Positions 1 to 19,327 of a stretch of 64,000 nucleotides of DNA are shown in pieces. A program made the position numbers and the translations under genes. Position 1 is the first letter of the stretch; each line of letters opens with the position of its first letter. The stretch comes from Aurantimonas sp. HBX-1 (lineage in GTDB: Bacteria > Pseudomonadota > Alphaproteobacteria > Rhizobiales > Rhizobiaceae), in the NCBI RefSeq assembly GCF_021391535.1, contig NZ_CP090066.1, positions 1,997,501 to 2,061,500 on the forward strand, given 5' to 3'. A model generated the notes under the pieces. The model saw only the letters and a program-made list of their open reading frames with translations. It was not told the origin of the DNA and did no database searches.

Positions 1-577
<577 letters not shown>

Positions 578-640
578 CGTGGCGCTCCATTGTCTTATCG
601 CGGCTCAGCGAGCCGAATTTCTGTTCCCGGACGGATCCGA

Positions 641-2731
<2,091 letters not shown>

Positions 2732-2762
2732 AGGGGCGTCGCCTTTCGGACGGAAGCTTGAA

Positions 2763-3233
2763 TTACCAGCGATAATGCGAGAAGGCGCGGTTCGCTTCCG
2801 CCATGCGGTGCGTGTCTTCGCGCTTCTTCACTGCGGTGCCGCGGTTGTTCGCGGCATCCATCAGCTCGCCCGACAGGCGATCGACCATCGTGGTCTCGTT
2901 ACGCTTGCGCGCCGCCGTGATGAGCCAGCGGATCGCCAGTGCCTGACGGCGCTCCGGACGAACGTCGACCGGGACCTGGTAGGTGGCGCCACCGACACGG
3001 CGGGAACGGACTTCCACGTGCGGCGAGATGTTCTCGAGTGCCTGGTGGAAGACCGCGACCGCGTCCTGGCGGGTCTTGTCGTGCACGGCGTCGAACGCGC
3101 CATAGACGATGCGCTCGGCGACCGACTTCTTGCCGTCATACATGACGGCGTTCATGAACTTCGACACGACGAGATCGCCGAACTTCGGGTCCGGGTTGAT
3201 TTCGCGCTTTTCGGCTCTGTGACGGCGGGACAT
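2763..3233 (-). CDS. rpsG: 30S ribosomal protein S7
   Basis: Small-subunit protein that binds the 3' major domain of 16S rRNA and nucleates head assembly. It is 156 residues, full length, beginning MSRRHRAEKR, with the typical basic N-terminus and the conserved GGATYQVPVDVRPERR segment. It lies 32 bases after rpsL and 31 bases before fusA, so it should be co-transcribed with them. In enterics S7 is the translational repressor of this operon. No S7 binding site could be recognised by eye in the rpsL-rpsG gap here. Confidence 0.97.
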   Translation of the reverse strand: MSRRHRAEKREINPDPKFGDLVVSKFMNAVMYDGKKSVAERIVYGAFDAVHDKTRQDAVAVFHQALENISPHVEVRSRRVGGATYQVPVDVRPERRQALAIRWLITAARKRNETTMVDRLSGELMDAANNRGTAVKKREDTHRMAEANRAFSHYRW

Positions 3234-3265
3234 TCTATCGTCTCTTCAACTTGTCGGCGTGGGGC

Positions 3266-3637
3266 TTATTTCGGACGCTTGGCGCCGTACTTCGAACGGC
3301 GCTGTCTGCGGTTCTTGACGCCCTGCGTGTCGAGCACGCCGCGGATGATGTGATAGCGCACACCGGGAAGGTCCTTGACGCGACCGCCGCGGATCATCAC
3401 CACGGAGTGCTCCTGAAGGTTATGACCCTCGCCCGGAATGTAGCCGATGACTTCGTAGCCGTTGACGAGGCGCACCTTGGCGACCTTACGAAGCGCCGAG
3501 TTCGGCTTCTTCGGGGTCGTGGTGTAGACGCGCGTGCAAACGCCACGCTTCTGCGGGTTTGCCTCGAGTGCCGGGACCGTGTTGCGCTCGACGGGGCGAA
3601 CGCGCGGCTTCCGGACCAGCTGGTTAATGGTCGGCAT
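3266..3637 (-). CDS. rpsL: 30S ribosomal protein S12
   Basis: Decoding-centre protein of the small subunit. Starting at the ATG at 3637 gives MPTINQLVRK and the standard 123 residues; the longer open frame to 3772 is not used because every bacterial S12 begins at this motif. The streptomycin-contact residues are wild type: K43 within TPKKPNS and K88 within GGRVKDL. It is the first gene of the str operon, preceded by a long structured leader. Confidence 0.98.
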   Translation of the reverse strand: MPTINQLVRKPRVRPVERNTVPALEANPQKRGVCTRVYTTTPKKPNSALRKVAKVRLVNGYEVIGYIPGEGHNLQEHSVVMIRGGRVKDLPGVRYHIIRGVLDTQGVKNRRQRRSKYGAKRPK

Positions 3638-3885
3638 TCCAACCTTCCCTCTTCTTCCAAATCCATGTTCTGAACGATACGCTCCGCCCGCGAGAGGAGT
3701 GATCCTCATGCGCGAAACCGGGCAGTCGATCCGCCTGATTTGCGGACTGCCCGGAATGATGCAGAGGACCACTCATGTGGTCATGCAGCCAGCGATGTGA
3801 CGTCTCGTTGAACGAAGCCTTGTTTGAAGCGCTGGATCCCGGACGTGGCGTCCATGGGAAGATTCGGCTTCACATCGGCTCTGTT
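3638..3885 (-). promoter_or_regulatory. structured leader of the rpsL operon
   Basis: About 250 bases lie between the proposed transcription start (near 3885) and rpsL with no supportable gene. It contains a perfect 10-bp inverted repeat, 3718-3727 with 3745-3754, enclosing a 17-base loop. A second 6-bp hairpin is formed by 3767-3772 with 3777-3782 around a four-base loop. Such long leaders on ribosomal-protein operons are often the site of feedback control, but no known S7 or S12 binding motif was recognised. Confidence 0.45.
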
Positions 3886-3891
3886 GGCGGG

Positions 3892-3920
3892 TGTTTAACG
3901 ATTCTACCGGGCCCCGTCAA
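3892..3920 (-). promoter_or_regulatory. putative sigma-70-type promoter of the rpsL-rpsG-fusA-tuf operon
   Basis: On the minus strand a -35 box TTGACG (3915-3920) and a -10 box TAAACA (3892-3897) are separated by exactly 17 bases. They sit just downstream of the stop of the acetyltransferase gene and upstream of the rpsL leader, as expected for a strong independent promoter of the str operon. Confidence 0.5.
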
Positions 3921-3945
3921 CCCCGCAGGCGCAGGGCTTGCCGTC

Positions 3946-4500
3946 TCACGGCGCCGGCGCGCCCGGAACAGCCGCCGCAACGTCACCTGCCGCGACCGCC
4001 CTGGCGAGATAACGCACCGTCTTGGTGCCGCCGTGGATGGCGGCCTCGCCGATCACGGCAAAGCCCATCGCCGCGTGGAAGGCGTCGGACCCCGGGTTCG
4101 GCGGCTCGGAATTGACCTCGCAGACGACACGGACATGGCCCGCGCGCGCCGCTGCGTCAAACACGGCGGTATAGAGCCGGCGTGCCAGGCCCAGCCCCCT
4201 CGCCTCCGGCGCGACGACGACCCGGTCGACGTAGACGAAGCGGTCGAACCGCTTGCGCATCCAAAGGAAGTTCGGGCTCGCATAGTCGGCGTCCTGGTCG
4301 AACGCGAGGAGAAACGCCGGCTCCCGATCAGAACGGATTGCCAGGAAGGCCCCGTCAACCAGCCCCGCGAGTGCGTCCGGAGACAGGAAGGACAGTTCCG
4401 CCGCATGGGCGTTGTTGAGCGCCAGCAGACCCGGCAGGTCGCCGGCGCCAATCGGCCGCAGCCCGGCTCCGTGGCTCGCGCCGGAAGGCTCAGTCATCAT
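3946..4500 (-). CDS. GNAT family N-acetyltransferase
   Basis: A 184-residue protein with the acetyl-CoA binding core of the GNAT fold: strand-loop VVVAPEARGLGLA (94-106) holds the RGxGxA pyrophosphate-binding motif, followed by a helix and by strands around residues 120-165. The acceptor substrate is unknown. The start is one of two adjacent ATGs (4498-4500 or 4495-4497), with only a weak ribosome site. It lies between the rpoC terminator and the rpsL promoter, so it is probably transcribed as a single gene. Confidence 0.85.
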   Translation of the reverse strand: MMTEPSGASHGAGLRPIGAGDLPGLLALNNAHAAELSFLSPDALAGLVDGAFLAIRSDREPAFLLAFDQDADYASPNFLWMRKRFDRFVYVDRVVVAPEARGLGLARRLYTAVFDAAARAGHVRVVCEVNSEPPNPGSDAFHAAMGFAVIGEAAIHGGTKTVRYLARAVAAGDVAAAVPGAPAP

Positions 4501-4538
4501 CGTCGTCTCGAAGGGGACACTCTGGCGGGAACGAAGAA

Positions 4539-4560
4539 GGGCCGCCCTTGCGAGCGGCCC
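4539..4560 (-). terminator. terminator-like hairpin after rpoC
   Basis: A 7-bp GC stem (4539-4545 with 4554-4560, GGGCCGC/GCGGCCC) with an 8-base loop lies 30 bases beyond the rpoC stop. On the minus strand it is followed by TTCTTCG, a poor but present U-rich tail. It would end the long rplKAJL-rpoBC transcript. Confidence 0.6.
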
Positions 4561-4589
4561 CTGATCATGTCGTCGGATGCCTGACGCCG

Positions 4590-8786
<4,197 letters not shown>

Positions 8787-8889
8787 GGATTTTCTCCTTC
8801 TGGGGCGCGGAACCCCGAGTCGCGGTGGCAAGGCCGACCGCTGAAATCTTCTTCGTAGATGGACCGGCGCCGGCGGGCGCCGATCCGTT

Positions 8890-8911
8890 GCGCGGCCTTT
8901 TCAGGCCGCGC
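8890..8911 (-). promoter_or_regulatory. GNRA-capped hairpin between rpoB and rpoC
   Basis: On the minus strand the RNA would form a perfect 9-bp stem (GCGCGGCCT with AGGCCGCGC) closed by a GAAA tetraloop. It lacks a following U tract, so it does not look like an intrinsic terminator. Its position between rpoB and rpoC suggests mRNA processing or stability control. Confidence 0.55.
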
Positions 8912-8922
8912 CTCGCGAAGCT

Positions 8923-13065
<4,143 letters not shown>

Positions 13066-13306
13066 CGTCGCTCCTTCTCGTGACATCGCCCTTGACCGAA
13101 GGGCTTCAACTCTTATTCCTCTCCGCCGAGAGGAGCCGCCGCTGTCCGGGACAGACAGGGCGGCCTTGACGAACTACCGGGACGTACCCCGCGTCTCCGA
13201 AAGGCTCCTGGAAGCCTTCGGGACACGCGCGCGCCTGCTTGCGGCAGGCTGAACGATGCCGGACCGGCGCCACCGATCCCGCCCGCCCCCTGCGGCGAGC
13301 ACGGAA

Positions 13307-13332
13307 GGCGGGACGGCAAAAGCCGCCCCGCC
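13307..13332 (-). terminator. attenuator-like hairpin between rplL and rpoB
   Basis: The minus-strand RNA forms an uninterrupted 11-bp stem (one G-U pair) with a UUUU loop: 13307-13317 pairs with 13322-13332. It is followed by UUCCGU, a weak U run. It lies in the gap of 304 bases between rplL and rpoB, the place where enteric bacteria partially terminate transcription to set the ratio of L7/L12 to RNA polymerase. A second small stem (CGCGGC/GCCGCG) directly follows the rplL stop. Confidence 0.6.
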
Positions 13333-13369
13333 TACCGGATTTTCCCTGGCAACCGCGGCTAGGCCGCGA

Positions 13370-13744
13370 TTACTTGACTTCGACCGTCGCACCAGCCTTC
13401 TCGAGCTGGTCCTTGATCTTCTGCGACTCTGCCTTGTCGACGGCTTCCTTGACCGGCTTCGGGGCGTTGTCGACGAGGTCCTTGGCTTCCTTCAGGCCGA
13501 GACCCGTGATCGCGCGGACTTCCTTGATGACGTTGATCTTCTGCGCGCCGGCAGAAACGAGGATGACGTTGAACTCCGTCTGCTCCTCGGCGGCCTCGGC
13601 CGGAGCCGCACCACCAGCCGCCGCAACGGCGACAGGAGCGGCGGCGGAGACACCCCACTTTTCTTCCAGCATCTTCGACAGCTCAGCCGCCTCGAGGACG
13701 GTCAGGGTCGAGAGTTCGTCAACGATCTTGGCAAGATCAGCCAT
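13370..13744 (-). CDS. rplL: 50S ribosomal protein L7/L12
   Basis: Stalk protein that recruits translation GTPases, 124 residues. The N-terminal dimerisation helices (about 1-33), an Ala/Gly-rich hinge (about 36-55) and the C-terminal factor-binding domain with the conserved GLKEAKDLV segment are all present. It follows rplJ by 51 bases. Expression relative to rpoBC is probably tuned by the hairpin downstream. Confidence 0.98.
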   Translation of the reverse strand: MADLAKIVDELSTLTVLEAAELSKMLEEKWGVSAAAPVAVAAAGGAAPAEAAEEQTEFNVILVSAGAQKINVIKEVRAITGLGLKEAKDLVDNAPKPVKEAVDKAESQKIKDQLEKAGATVEVK

Positions 13745-13795
13745 GTTATTTTTCCTTCAGGTTCGAACTTTGAGTTGAGCAGCGAGGAACCGTCC

Positions 13796-14314
13796 TCAGG
13801 CCGCCTCGTCCTTCTTGGCGTACGCTCCGAAGACGCGCGCGAGTTGCCCCGCAGGCGCCTGGAGAACTCCAGCAATGCGCGTGGCGGGCGTGCTGATCAT
13901 GCCGACCAGCTTGGCCCGGAGTTCGTCCAGCGACGGCATGTTGGCCAAAGCCTTCACACCGTCGGCATCGAGCGTGGTCTTGCCCATCGCCCCGCCGAGG
14001 ATCACGAGCTTGTCGTTCCCCTTGGCGAAATCGTTGGAGACCTTTGCCGCCGCCACCGGATCGCTCGAATAAGCGATCAGTGTCTGGCCCTCGAACAGAT
14101 TCGAGATGCCTTCGGCGTCCGTGCCTTGAAGAGCGATCTTGGCGAGGCGGTTCTTCGCGACTTTGACGGTGCCTCCCGCATCGCGCATCTTCGACCGATA
14201 GTCGTTCATATGCGCGACGGTAAGACCGGCATAGTGGGCCACCACGACCGTTCCGGAGACCTTGAAGGTCTCTTGAAGCGCCGTGACGAATTCGCGTTTT
14301 TCCGCTCTGTCCAC
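13796..14314 (-). CDS. rplJ: 50S ribosomal protein L10
   Basis: Base of the L7/L12 stalk, 172 residues, the typical rhizobial length. The start is taken as GTG at 14314, giving VDRAEKREFV, with a GGAGAGAGG ribosome site immediately upstream; the open frame extends 64 codons further but that part does not resemble L10. The C-terminal helix that binds L7/L12 dimers is intact. L10 with L7/L12 normally represses this operon by binding its own leader. Confidence 0.95.
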   Translation of the reverse strand: MDRAEKREFVTALQETFKVSGTVVVAHYAGLTVAHMNDYRSKMRDAGGTVKVAKNRLAKIALQGTDAEGISNLFEGQTLIAYSSDPVAAAKVSNDFAKGNDKLVILGGAMGKTTLDADGVKALANMPSLDELRAKLVGMISTPATRIAGVLQAPAGQLARVFGAYAKKDEAA

Positions 14315-14678
14315 TGCCTCTCTCCATTTGACTGCAGCGCCCGAGGGCGCCGTAGCCGGTTGCCTTTTGCCACCCGGACCATCCGGGCGACGCTCGGAGA
14401 TCCTGTCCCCTCGGCTGCCCGGGCGATTCCGATGGAACCGACAGGCGACGCAAGGCATTCGGAGGTTCGAACCGAAGTCCCGGACGGACCGGTAAATTCG
14501 GAACACCCCGTCTCATGAGGGCTATCTGACGATTATGACGGGTCCTAAGACCCGTCGCCCCGCAATCTCGGACAGGCATTCAGGGAGCCCCGAGGGACTC
14601 CCACGTACCGGGGCGAGCCCCGGAACCTTTTTGAAGGTGGACGCCGCATATAGGGGCGCCGTTCACCAATTGAAAGTC
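14315..14678 (-). promoter_or_regulatory. rplJ leader with hairpins
   Basis: 364 bases between rplA and rplJ hold no supportable gene but several inverted repeats: a perfect 8-bp stem with a four-base loop (14537-14544 with 14549-14556), a 6-bp stem (14608-14613 with 14618-14623) and a neighbouring GGGAG/CTCCC pair. This is the position of the L10 autoregulatory leader in other bacteria. The kink-turn L10 site was not pinpointed. Confidence 0.5.
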
Positions 14679-15380
<702 letters not shown>

Positions 15381-15384
15381 CGTC

Positions 15385-15813
15385 TCAACCCACCACTTCG
15401 AGGCCCATGGAGCGGGCAGAGCCCTCGATCATCGCCATCGCCGCGTCCAGGTTGGTCGCGTTGAGGTCCTGCAGCTTCTTTTCCGCGATCTCGCGGACCT
15501 GGTCGCGCGTGACCGATCCGGCGGTCGCCTTGCCGGGGGTCTGCGAGCCCTTGGACAGGTTCGCCGCCTTCTTCAGGAAGTAGCTGACCGGCGGGGTCTT
15601 CATCACGAAGGTGAAGGACTTGTCCTGGTAGTAGGTGATGATGACCGGGATCGGCTGACCCTTCTCCTGGTCCTGCGTCTGAGCGTTGAACGCCTTGCAG
15701 AATTCCATGATGTTGACGCCACGCTGACCGAGCGCGGGTCCGATCGGCGGGGACGGCGTTGCCGAACCTGCCGGGACCTGCAGCTTCAGCTGGCCCTGGA
15801 TTTTCTTAGCCAT
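15385..15813 (-). CDS. rplK: 50S ribosomal protein L11
   Basis: GTPase-centre protein, 142 residues, with the N-terminal proline-rich PPIGPALGQRG segment that contacts thiostrepton and release factors, and a C-terminal 23S rRNA-binding domain. It is coupled tightly to rplA. The 138-base gap to nusG contains a short inverted repeat near 15843-15863 and may carry the operon promoter; no clear boxes were chosen. Confidence 0.98.
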   Translation of the reverse strand: MAKKIQGQLKLQVPAGSATPSPPIGPALGQRGVNIMEFCKAFNAQTQDQEKGQPIPVIITYYQDKSFTFVMKTPPVSYFLKKAANLSKGSQTPGKATAGSVTRDQVREIAEKKLQDLNATNLDAAMAMIEGSARSMGLEVVG

Positions 15814-15951
15814 TGCTTCCTGCTTTCGTTTCTGGCGCCGGCAGCCCGTTTCGACGGGTCCGGCATCTTTTTGCAGTTCGCGCGGTGCGGCATGGTCGGC
15901 CGGCTAAGCCTCGATGCCTCCCGCACTGGATTCGGGCCGAAGCCCGAGCGA

Positions 15952-16482
15952 TCAGACCTTTTCGACCTGACCGAATTCGAGATCGACGGGCGTTGCCCGG
16001 CCGAAGATCGACACCTCGACCTTGAGCCGCGTGCGCTCCTGATCGACTTCCTGAACGACACCATTGAACGAGGCGAACGGCCCGTCCGACACGCGGACGT
16101 TCTCGCCGATGTCGAAGGAGATCGTCGGCTTCGGCCGCTCGACGCCGTCCTGCACCTGCATCAGGATCTGCTCGGCCTCCTTGTCGGAGATCGCTACCGG
16201 ACGATTGTCCGGACCGAGGAACCCGGTAACCCGCGGCGTGTTCTTGATCATCGAGAACACGGCGTCGGTCAACTCGGCCTTGACCAGCACGTAGCCGGGA
16301 AAGAACTTGCGCTCGGCATCGACCTTGCGCCCGCGCCGAACCTCGACGACCTTCTCGGTCGGAACGAGGATCTTCTCGAACTTGTCGGAGAGCCCCTTCT
16401 GCCGGGCCTGCTCCTCGATCGATTCCGCGACCTTTTTCTCGAAGTTCGAGTAGGCGTGGACGATGTACCAGCGGGCGGTCAT
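15952..16482 (-). CDS. nusG: transcription termination/antitermination protein NusG
   Basis: General elongation factor that bridges the RNA polymerase clamp and couples to Rho or ribosomes. 176 residues: NGN domain starting MTARWYIVHAYSNFEKKV, and a C-terminal KOW domain around residues 124-170 (GENVRVSDGPFASFNGVV). It lies 31 bases after secE. Confidence 0.98.
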   Translation of the reverse strand: MTARWYIVHAYSNFEKKVAESIEEQARQKGLSDKFEKILVPTEKVVEVRRGRKVDAERKFFPGYVLVKAELTDAVFSMIKNTPRVTGFLGPDNRPVAISDKEAEQILMQVQDGVERPKPTISFDIGENVRVSDGPFASFNGVVQEVDQERTRLKVEVSIFGRATPVDLEFGQVEKV

Positions 16483-16513
16483 GATGCTGCGATTACTCCT
16501 GCGGTGTCGGGCG

Positions 16514-16711
16514 TCAGACGCTGACGTTCATGATCAGTCCGACCAGATAGCCAAGCGCCTGGTCGGCGATGAAGAAGAACGCCGCGGCAAAGGTGACCAT
16601 AACGAACACCATGATCGTCGAGATCGTCGTCTCCCGGCGGGTCGGCCACGTGACCTTGGCGGTCTCGGTGCGTACCTGCTGGAGAAAGGTGAAGGGATTG
16701 GTCCTGGCCAT
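16514..16711 (-). CDS. secE: preprotein translocase subunit SecE
   Basis: Small SecYEG subunit of 65 residues with the conserved amphipathic segment VRTETAKVTWPTRRET and one C-terminal transmembrane helix (about 34-60). This is the single-span form typical of alphaproteobacteria. It lies between tRNA-Trp and nusG, the usual arrangement. Confidence 0.96.
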   Translation of the reverse strand: MARTNPFTFLQQVRTETAKVTWPTRRETTISTIMVFVMVTFAAAFFFIADQALGYLVGLIMNVSV

Positions 16712-16851
16712 GCACCGCTCATAGCTAAAGCGCGTGAAGGCCTAAGATCAGCCCCACGCGCCACGTGTCTGTGAAAATCCATTTAAACGCCCTGGACGTG
16801 ATTCACAAGCCCGGTCGCGTCAATTTCGGATGATCGGGGGGCCGAGGGCTC

Positions 16852-16927
<76 letters not shown>

Positions 16928-17178
16928 TCGCCGGGGTCCGAATATCGCCTCGCGGCTGCAACTGCAACAGCGATTTTCGGAACGCCCTCCGCCTGGCTCC
17001 CGCCGCGACGCACGGCAGCGGTGGAAAGCCTGGCGCCGTCCGTATCGCCATCTCTTCGCCCGCAGCGCCCTGCGCCAATTTGCAATGGACTCCCCCAAGG
17101 CGGATCGCTACATCCGCCGCGGCAGGGTTCGGACCGCAGCCGAGAGCAGCCGGCCGCCAGATGATACCGGAGTCGGCC

Positions 17179-17817
17179 ATGAACATGACCACGGTGATAC
17201 GGCCAAAGTCGCTCATCCTGTTCGACCTGGACGGCGTGATCCTGGATTCGCGCCGGAACATGGAGATCGCCTGGAACAGCGTTCGGGAGGAGCTCGGGAT
17301 CGCCCTGCCCTTCGATGCCTATTTCGCGGAGATCGGGCGCCCGTTCCCCGACATCATGGCGCGGCTCGGGCTCGCCCATTCGGCTGTCGCCATCGAACGG
17401 GTGTTCCGGCGTGCCTCCAGCCAGTCGCTGCATGAGACACCTGTCTTCGAGGGAATCGACAGGATGCTGTCGGCGCTTGCCGACAGCGGTCGGCAGCTCG
17501 GCATCGTGACATCGAAGGACGCGGCGCGTACCGAGCTGGTGCTTGACCGCCTGCCCGTCGGCTTCGCGGTGATCATGACGCCCCGTGACGGGCTGCGGGG
17601 CAAGCCGGCGCCCGATCACCTGCTGTTCGCGATGGCCCGCTGCAACGTCGACCCCTCGGACACGGTCTTCATCGGCGACATGGATTCCGACGCGGAAGCC
17701 GCCCGCCGGGCGCGCGTCGACTACATTCATGTCGACTGGGGTTACGGCGCACGGCCGGCCGACTGCCTCTTTGCGGCCAAAGCGCCAGCCGATCTCCAGA
17801 CATTCCTGTTCAGTTGA
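17179..17817 (+). CDS. HAD-superfamily hydrolase (phosphatase-like)
   Basis: 212 residues with the four HAD motifs: FDLDGV at 15-20 (catalytic D16 and D18), VTSKD (motif II), KPAPDHL (motif III lysine) and GDMDSDAEAA (motif IV). A helical cap lies between motifs I and II, making it phosphoglycolate phosphatase-like rather than capless KdsC-like. The ATG at 17179 has GGAG six bases upstream; other ATGs lie at 17161 and 17185. Ten bases separate it from the CMP-Kdo synthetase-like gene, so dephosphorylation of a sugar phosphate for that pathway is a reasonable inference, not shown. Confidence 0.8.
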   Translation: MNMTTVIRPKSLILFDLDGVILDSRRNMEIAWNSVREELGIALPFDAYFAEIGRPFPDIMARLGLAHSAVAIERVFRRASSQSLHETPVFEGIDRMLSALADSGRQLGIVTSKDAARTELVLDRLPVGFAVIMTPRDGLRGKPAPDHLLFAMARCNVDPSDTVFIGDMDSDAEAARRARVDYIHVDWGYGARPADCLFAAKAPADLQTFLFS

Positions 17818-17827
17818 GGACCCTATC

Positions 17828-18565
17828 ATGGCCCCGCGTATCGTCGCCGTCATTCCCTGCCGTTTCGGGGCCTCCCGCTTTCCGGGCAAGCCGATCGCCG
17901 ACATCAACGGCAAGCCGATGCTCTGGCACGTCTATCAGCAGACGATCGCCGCCGAGGGCATCGATGCCGCGACGATCGCCACCGACGACGACCGCATCCG
18001 CAAGGTGTGCGAGGTGCTCGACCTGCCGGTGCTGATGACCCGTTCGGACCACGCGTCCGGCACGGATCGCGTGGCCGAATGCGCGGCACGCCTTGACGCG
18101 GATATCATCGTCAACGTCCAGGGGGACGAGCCGATGATCGAGCCCGAGGCCATTGCGCGCGTCGCCCGAGCCATCGCAGGCTGCGACGATCCGAATGTCC
18201 AGGCGTCCAACGGCTACAACGAGATCGCCTCGCCCTCCGACGCGATCGACACCAATGTCGTCAAGGTGGTGATGACCACCACCGGGCTGGCCATGGCCTA
18301 CTCCCGCCTGCCGATCCCCTATCCGAAGGGCGGCGCGGTCCGCCACCTGCGCCAGCTCGGCCTCTACGCCTTCCGGCGCGAGGGCCTGGAACGCTTCGCC
18401 TCGCTGCGTCCCGGCCCGCTGGAGCAGGCCGAGGGCGTCGAGATGCTGCGCTTCGTCGAGCACGGCTATGGGGTCCAGATGGTGCAGGTGCCGAACGACG
18501 AGGGCATTCCGGTCGACACCCCCGCCGACCTCGACCGCGTCCGCGCCATGATGGCCCGCCACTGA
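17828..18565 (+). CDS. kdsB: 3-deoxy-manno-octulosonate cytidylyltransferase-like (CMP-Kdo synthetase)
   Basis: 245 residues of the KdsB/KpsU nucleotidyltransferase family, which activates Kdo with CTP to CMP-Kdo. The CTP-binding signature IPCRFGASRFPGKP covers 9-22, and VNVQGDEP and the late VDTPADLDRVR are conserved. The protein is close to KdsB (about 245-250 residues). It starts at an ATG preceded by TTGAGGA. It is the first of a set of sugar genes and lies between a HAD phosphatase and a putative CMP-sugar transferase. Whether it serves LPS core or a separate glycan cannot be told from the sequence. Confidence 0.85.
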   Translation: MAPRIVAVIPCRFGASRFPGKPIADINGKPMLWHVYQQTIAAEGIDAATIATDDDRIRKVCEVLDLPVLMTRSDHASGTDRVAECAARLDADIIVNVQGDEPMIEPEAIARVARAIAGCDDPNVQASNGYNEIASPSDAIDTNVVKVVMTTTGLAMAYSRLPIPYPKGGAVRHLRQLGLYAFRREGLERFASLRPGPLEQAEGVEMLRFVEHGYGVQMVQVPNDEGIPVDTPADLDRVRAMMARH

Positions 18566-18601
18566 ACGTTGGCCCGTGACCACCGGAGCAGGAGCAGACC
18601 G

Positions 18602-19315
18602 ATGAGCGACGCTGCGCGGCGACCCTTCGACGCTGCCGAGGAACGGTACATCGCGCGGGACTTTGCTGCCCTTTCGGCGCAACACGCGGCGTGGTTGAAG
18701 TCGAGGGGGCTGGCGGATCGTCCCTGGTTCATCCTCGGCTCCGCGCCGGACCCGCATGTTCCGCGGCCGTTTCCGCCGCGGACGGCGCATATCCATGTCA
18801 AATACGCCGGTCATGCCGCCCGCCAGCACGGGCTGCCGCAGGGTGACCTGACCTTCCTGCTGGCCAAGACGACAGCAGAGCAGGTCGCCGGGCTCGAACT
18901 TCGTTCCATCCTGCGCCTGTGCAAGCGCCACAGCTCACTGGCGCGCATCCGGCGCGCCCTGCCGCTCCCCGGTCCGAGGGAATGCGCCCTCACCCACCGC
19001 GAGCGCGACGCCTTAATCATCGGGACGCTCGGCACGCTGTTCGGCGGAAGCGGCGCGGAGATCCGCCCCTCCAACGGCATCGCGCTGATCGCCTACGCAA
19101 TTGCCGTCGGCATCCCGCAGATCATCGTCGCGGGGATCTCCCTCGACAGCGACGGCTATGCCTACGACCGCTCGGCCCGCACGCGGCGCCATCTCGAGGA
19201 AGACCGCGCGGCCCTGGCGGTGGTCGCCGCCCGCTATCCGCAGGTCGTGACGACCGAGCCCGGGCTCAGCCGGGCGACCGGCATCAGGCTGCTGGCAGGC
19301 ACCATCGCCGGCTGA
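18602..19315 (+). CDS. putative sialyltransferase-like (GT42-like) glycosyltransferase A
   Basis: 237 residues, no signal peptide or membrane helix. An N-terminal nucleotide-binding-like turn ILGSAPDP is at 44-51. A block RPSNG (155-159), IIVAGISL (174-181) and YAYD (186-189) resembles, from memory, the SxG / IxLxGI / YAxD region of bacterial sialyltransferases such as CstII (family GT42), which use CMP-sugars. It follows kdsB by 36 bases with an AGGAG site before the ATG. It is paralogous to the 21009-21707 product: shared blocks DRPWxILGxAPxP, AGxAARQxG, PSxGIA, TTEPxL. Donor and acceptor are unknown. Confidence 0.6.
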   Translation: MSDAARRPFDAAEERYIARDFAALSAQHAAWLKSRGLADRPWFILGSAPDPHVPRPFPPRTAHIHVKYAGHAARQHGLPQGDLTFLLAKTTAEQVAGLELRSILRLCKRHSSLARIRRALPLPGPRECALTHRERDALIIGTLGTLFGGSGAEIRPSNGIALIAYAIAVGIPQIIVAGISLDSDGYAYDRSARTRRHLEEDRAALAVVAARYPQVVTTEPGLSRATGIRLLAGTIAG

Positions 19316-19327
19316 ACGCGATGCGCT

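Noticed and set aside
3638..3772. 45-residue N-terminal extension of S12
   Set aside because: All S12 proteins start at MPTINQLVRK; the extension lies in the leader RNA with a stem-loop.
14315..14506. 64-residue N-terminal extension of L10
   Set aside because: The GTG start with a ribosome site gives the normal 172-residue protein; the extension overlaps the hairpin-rich leader.
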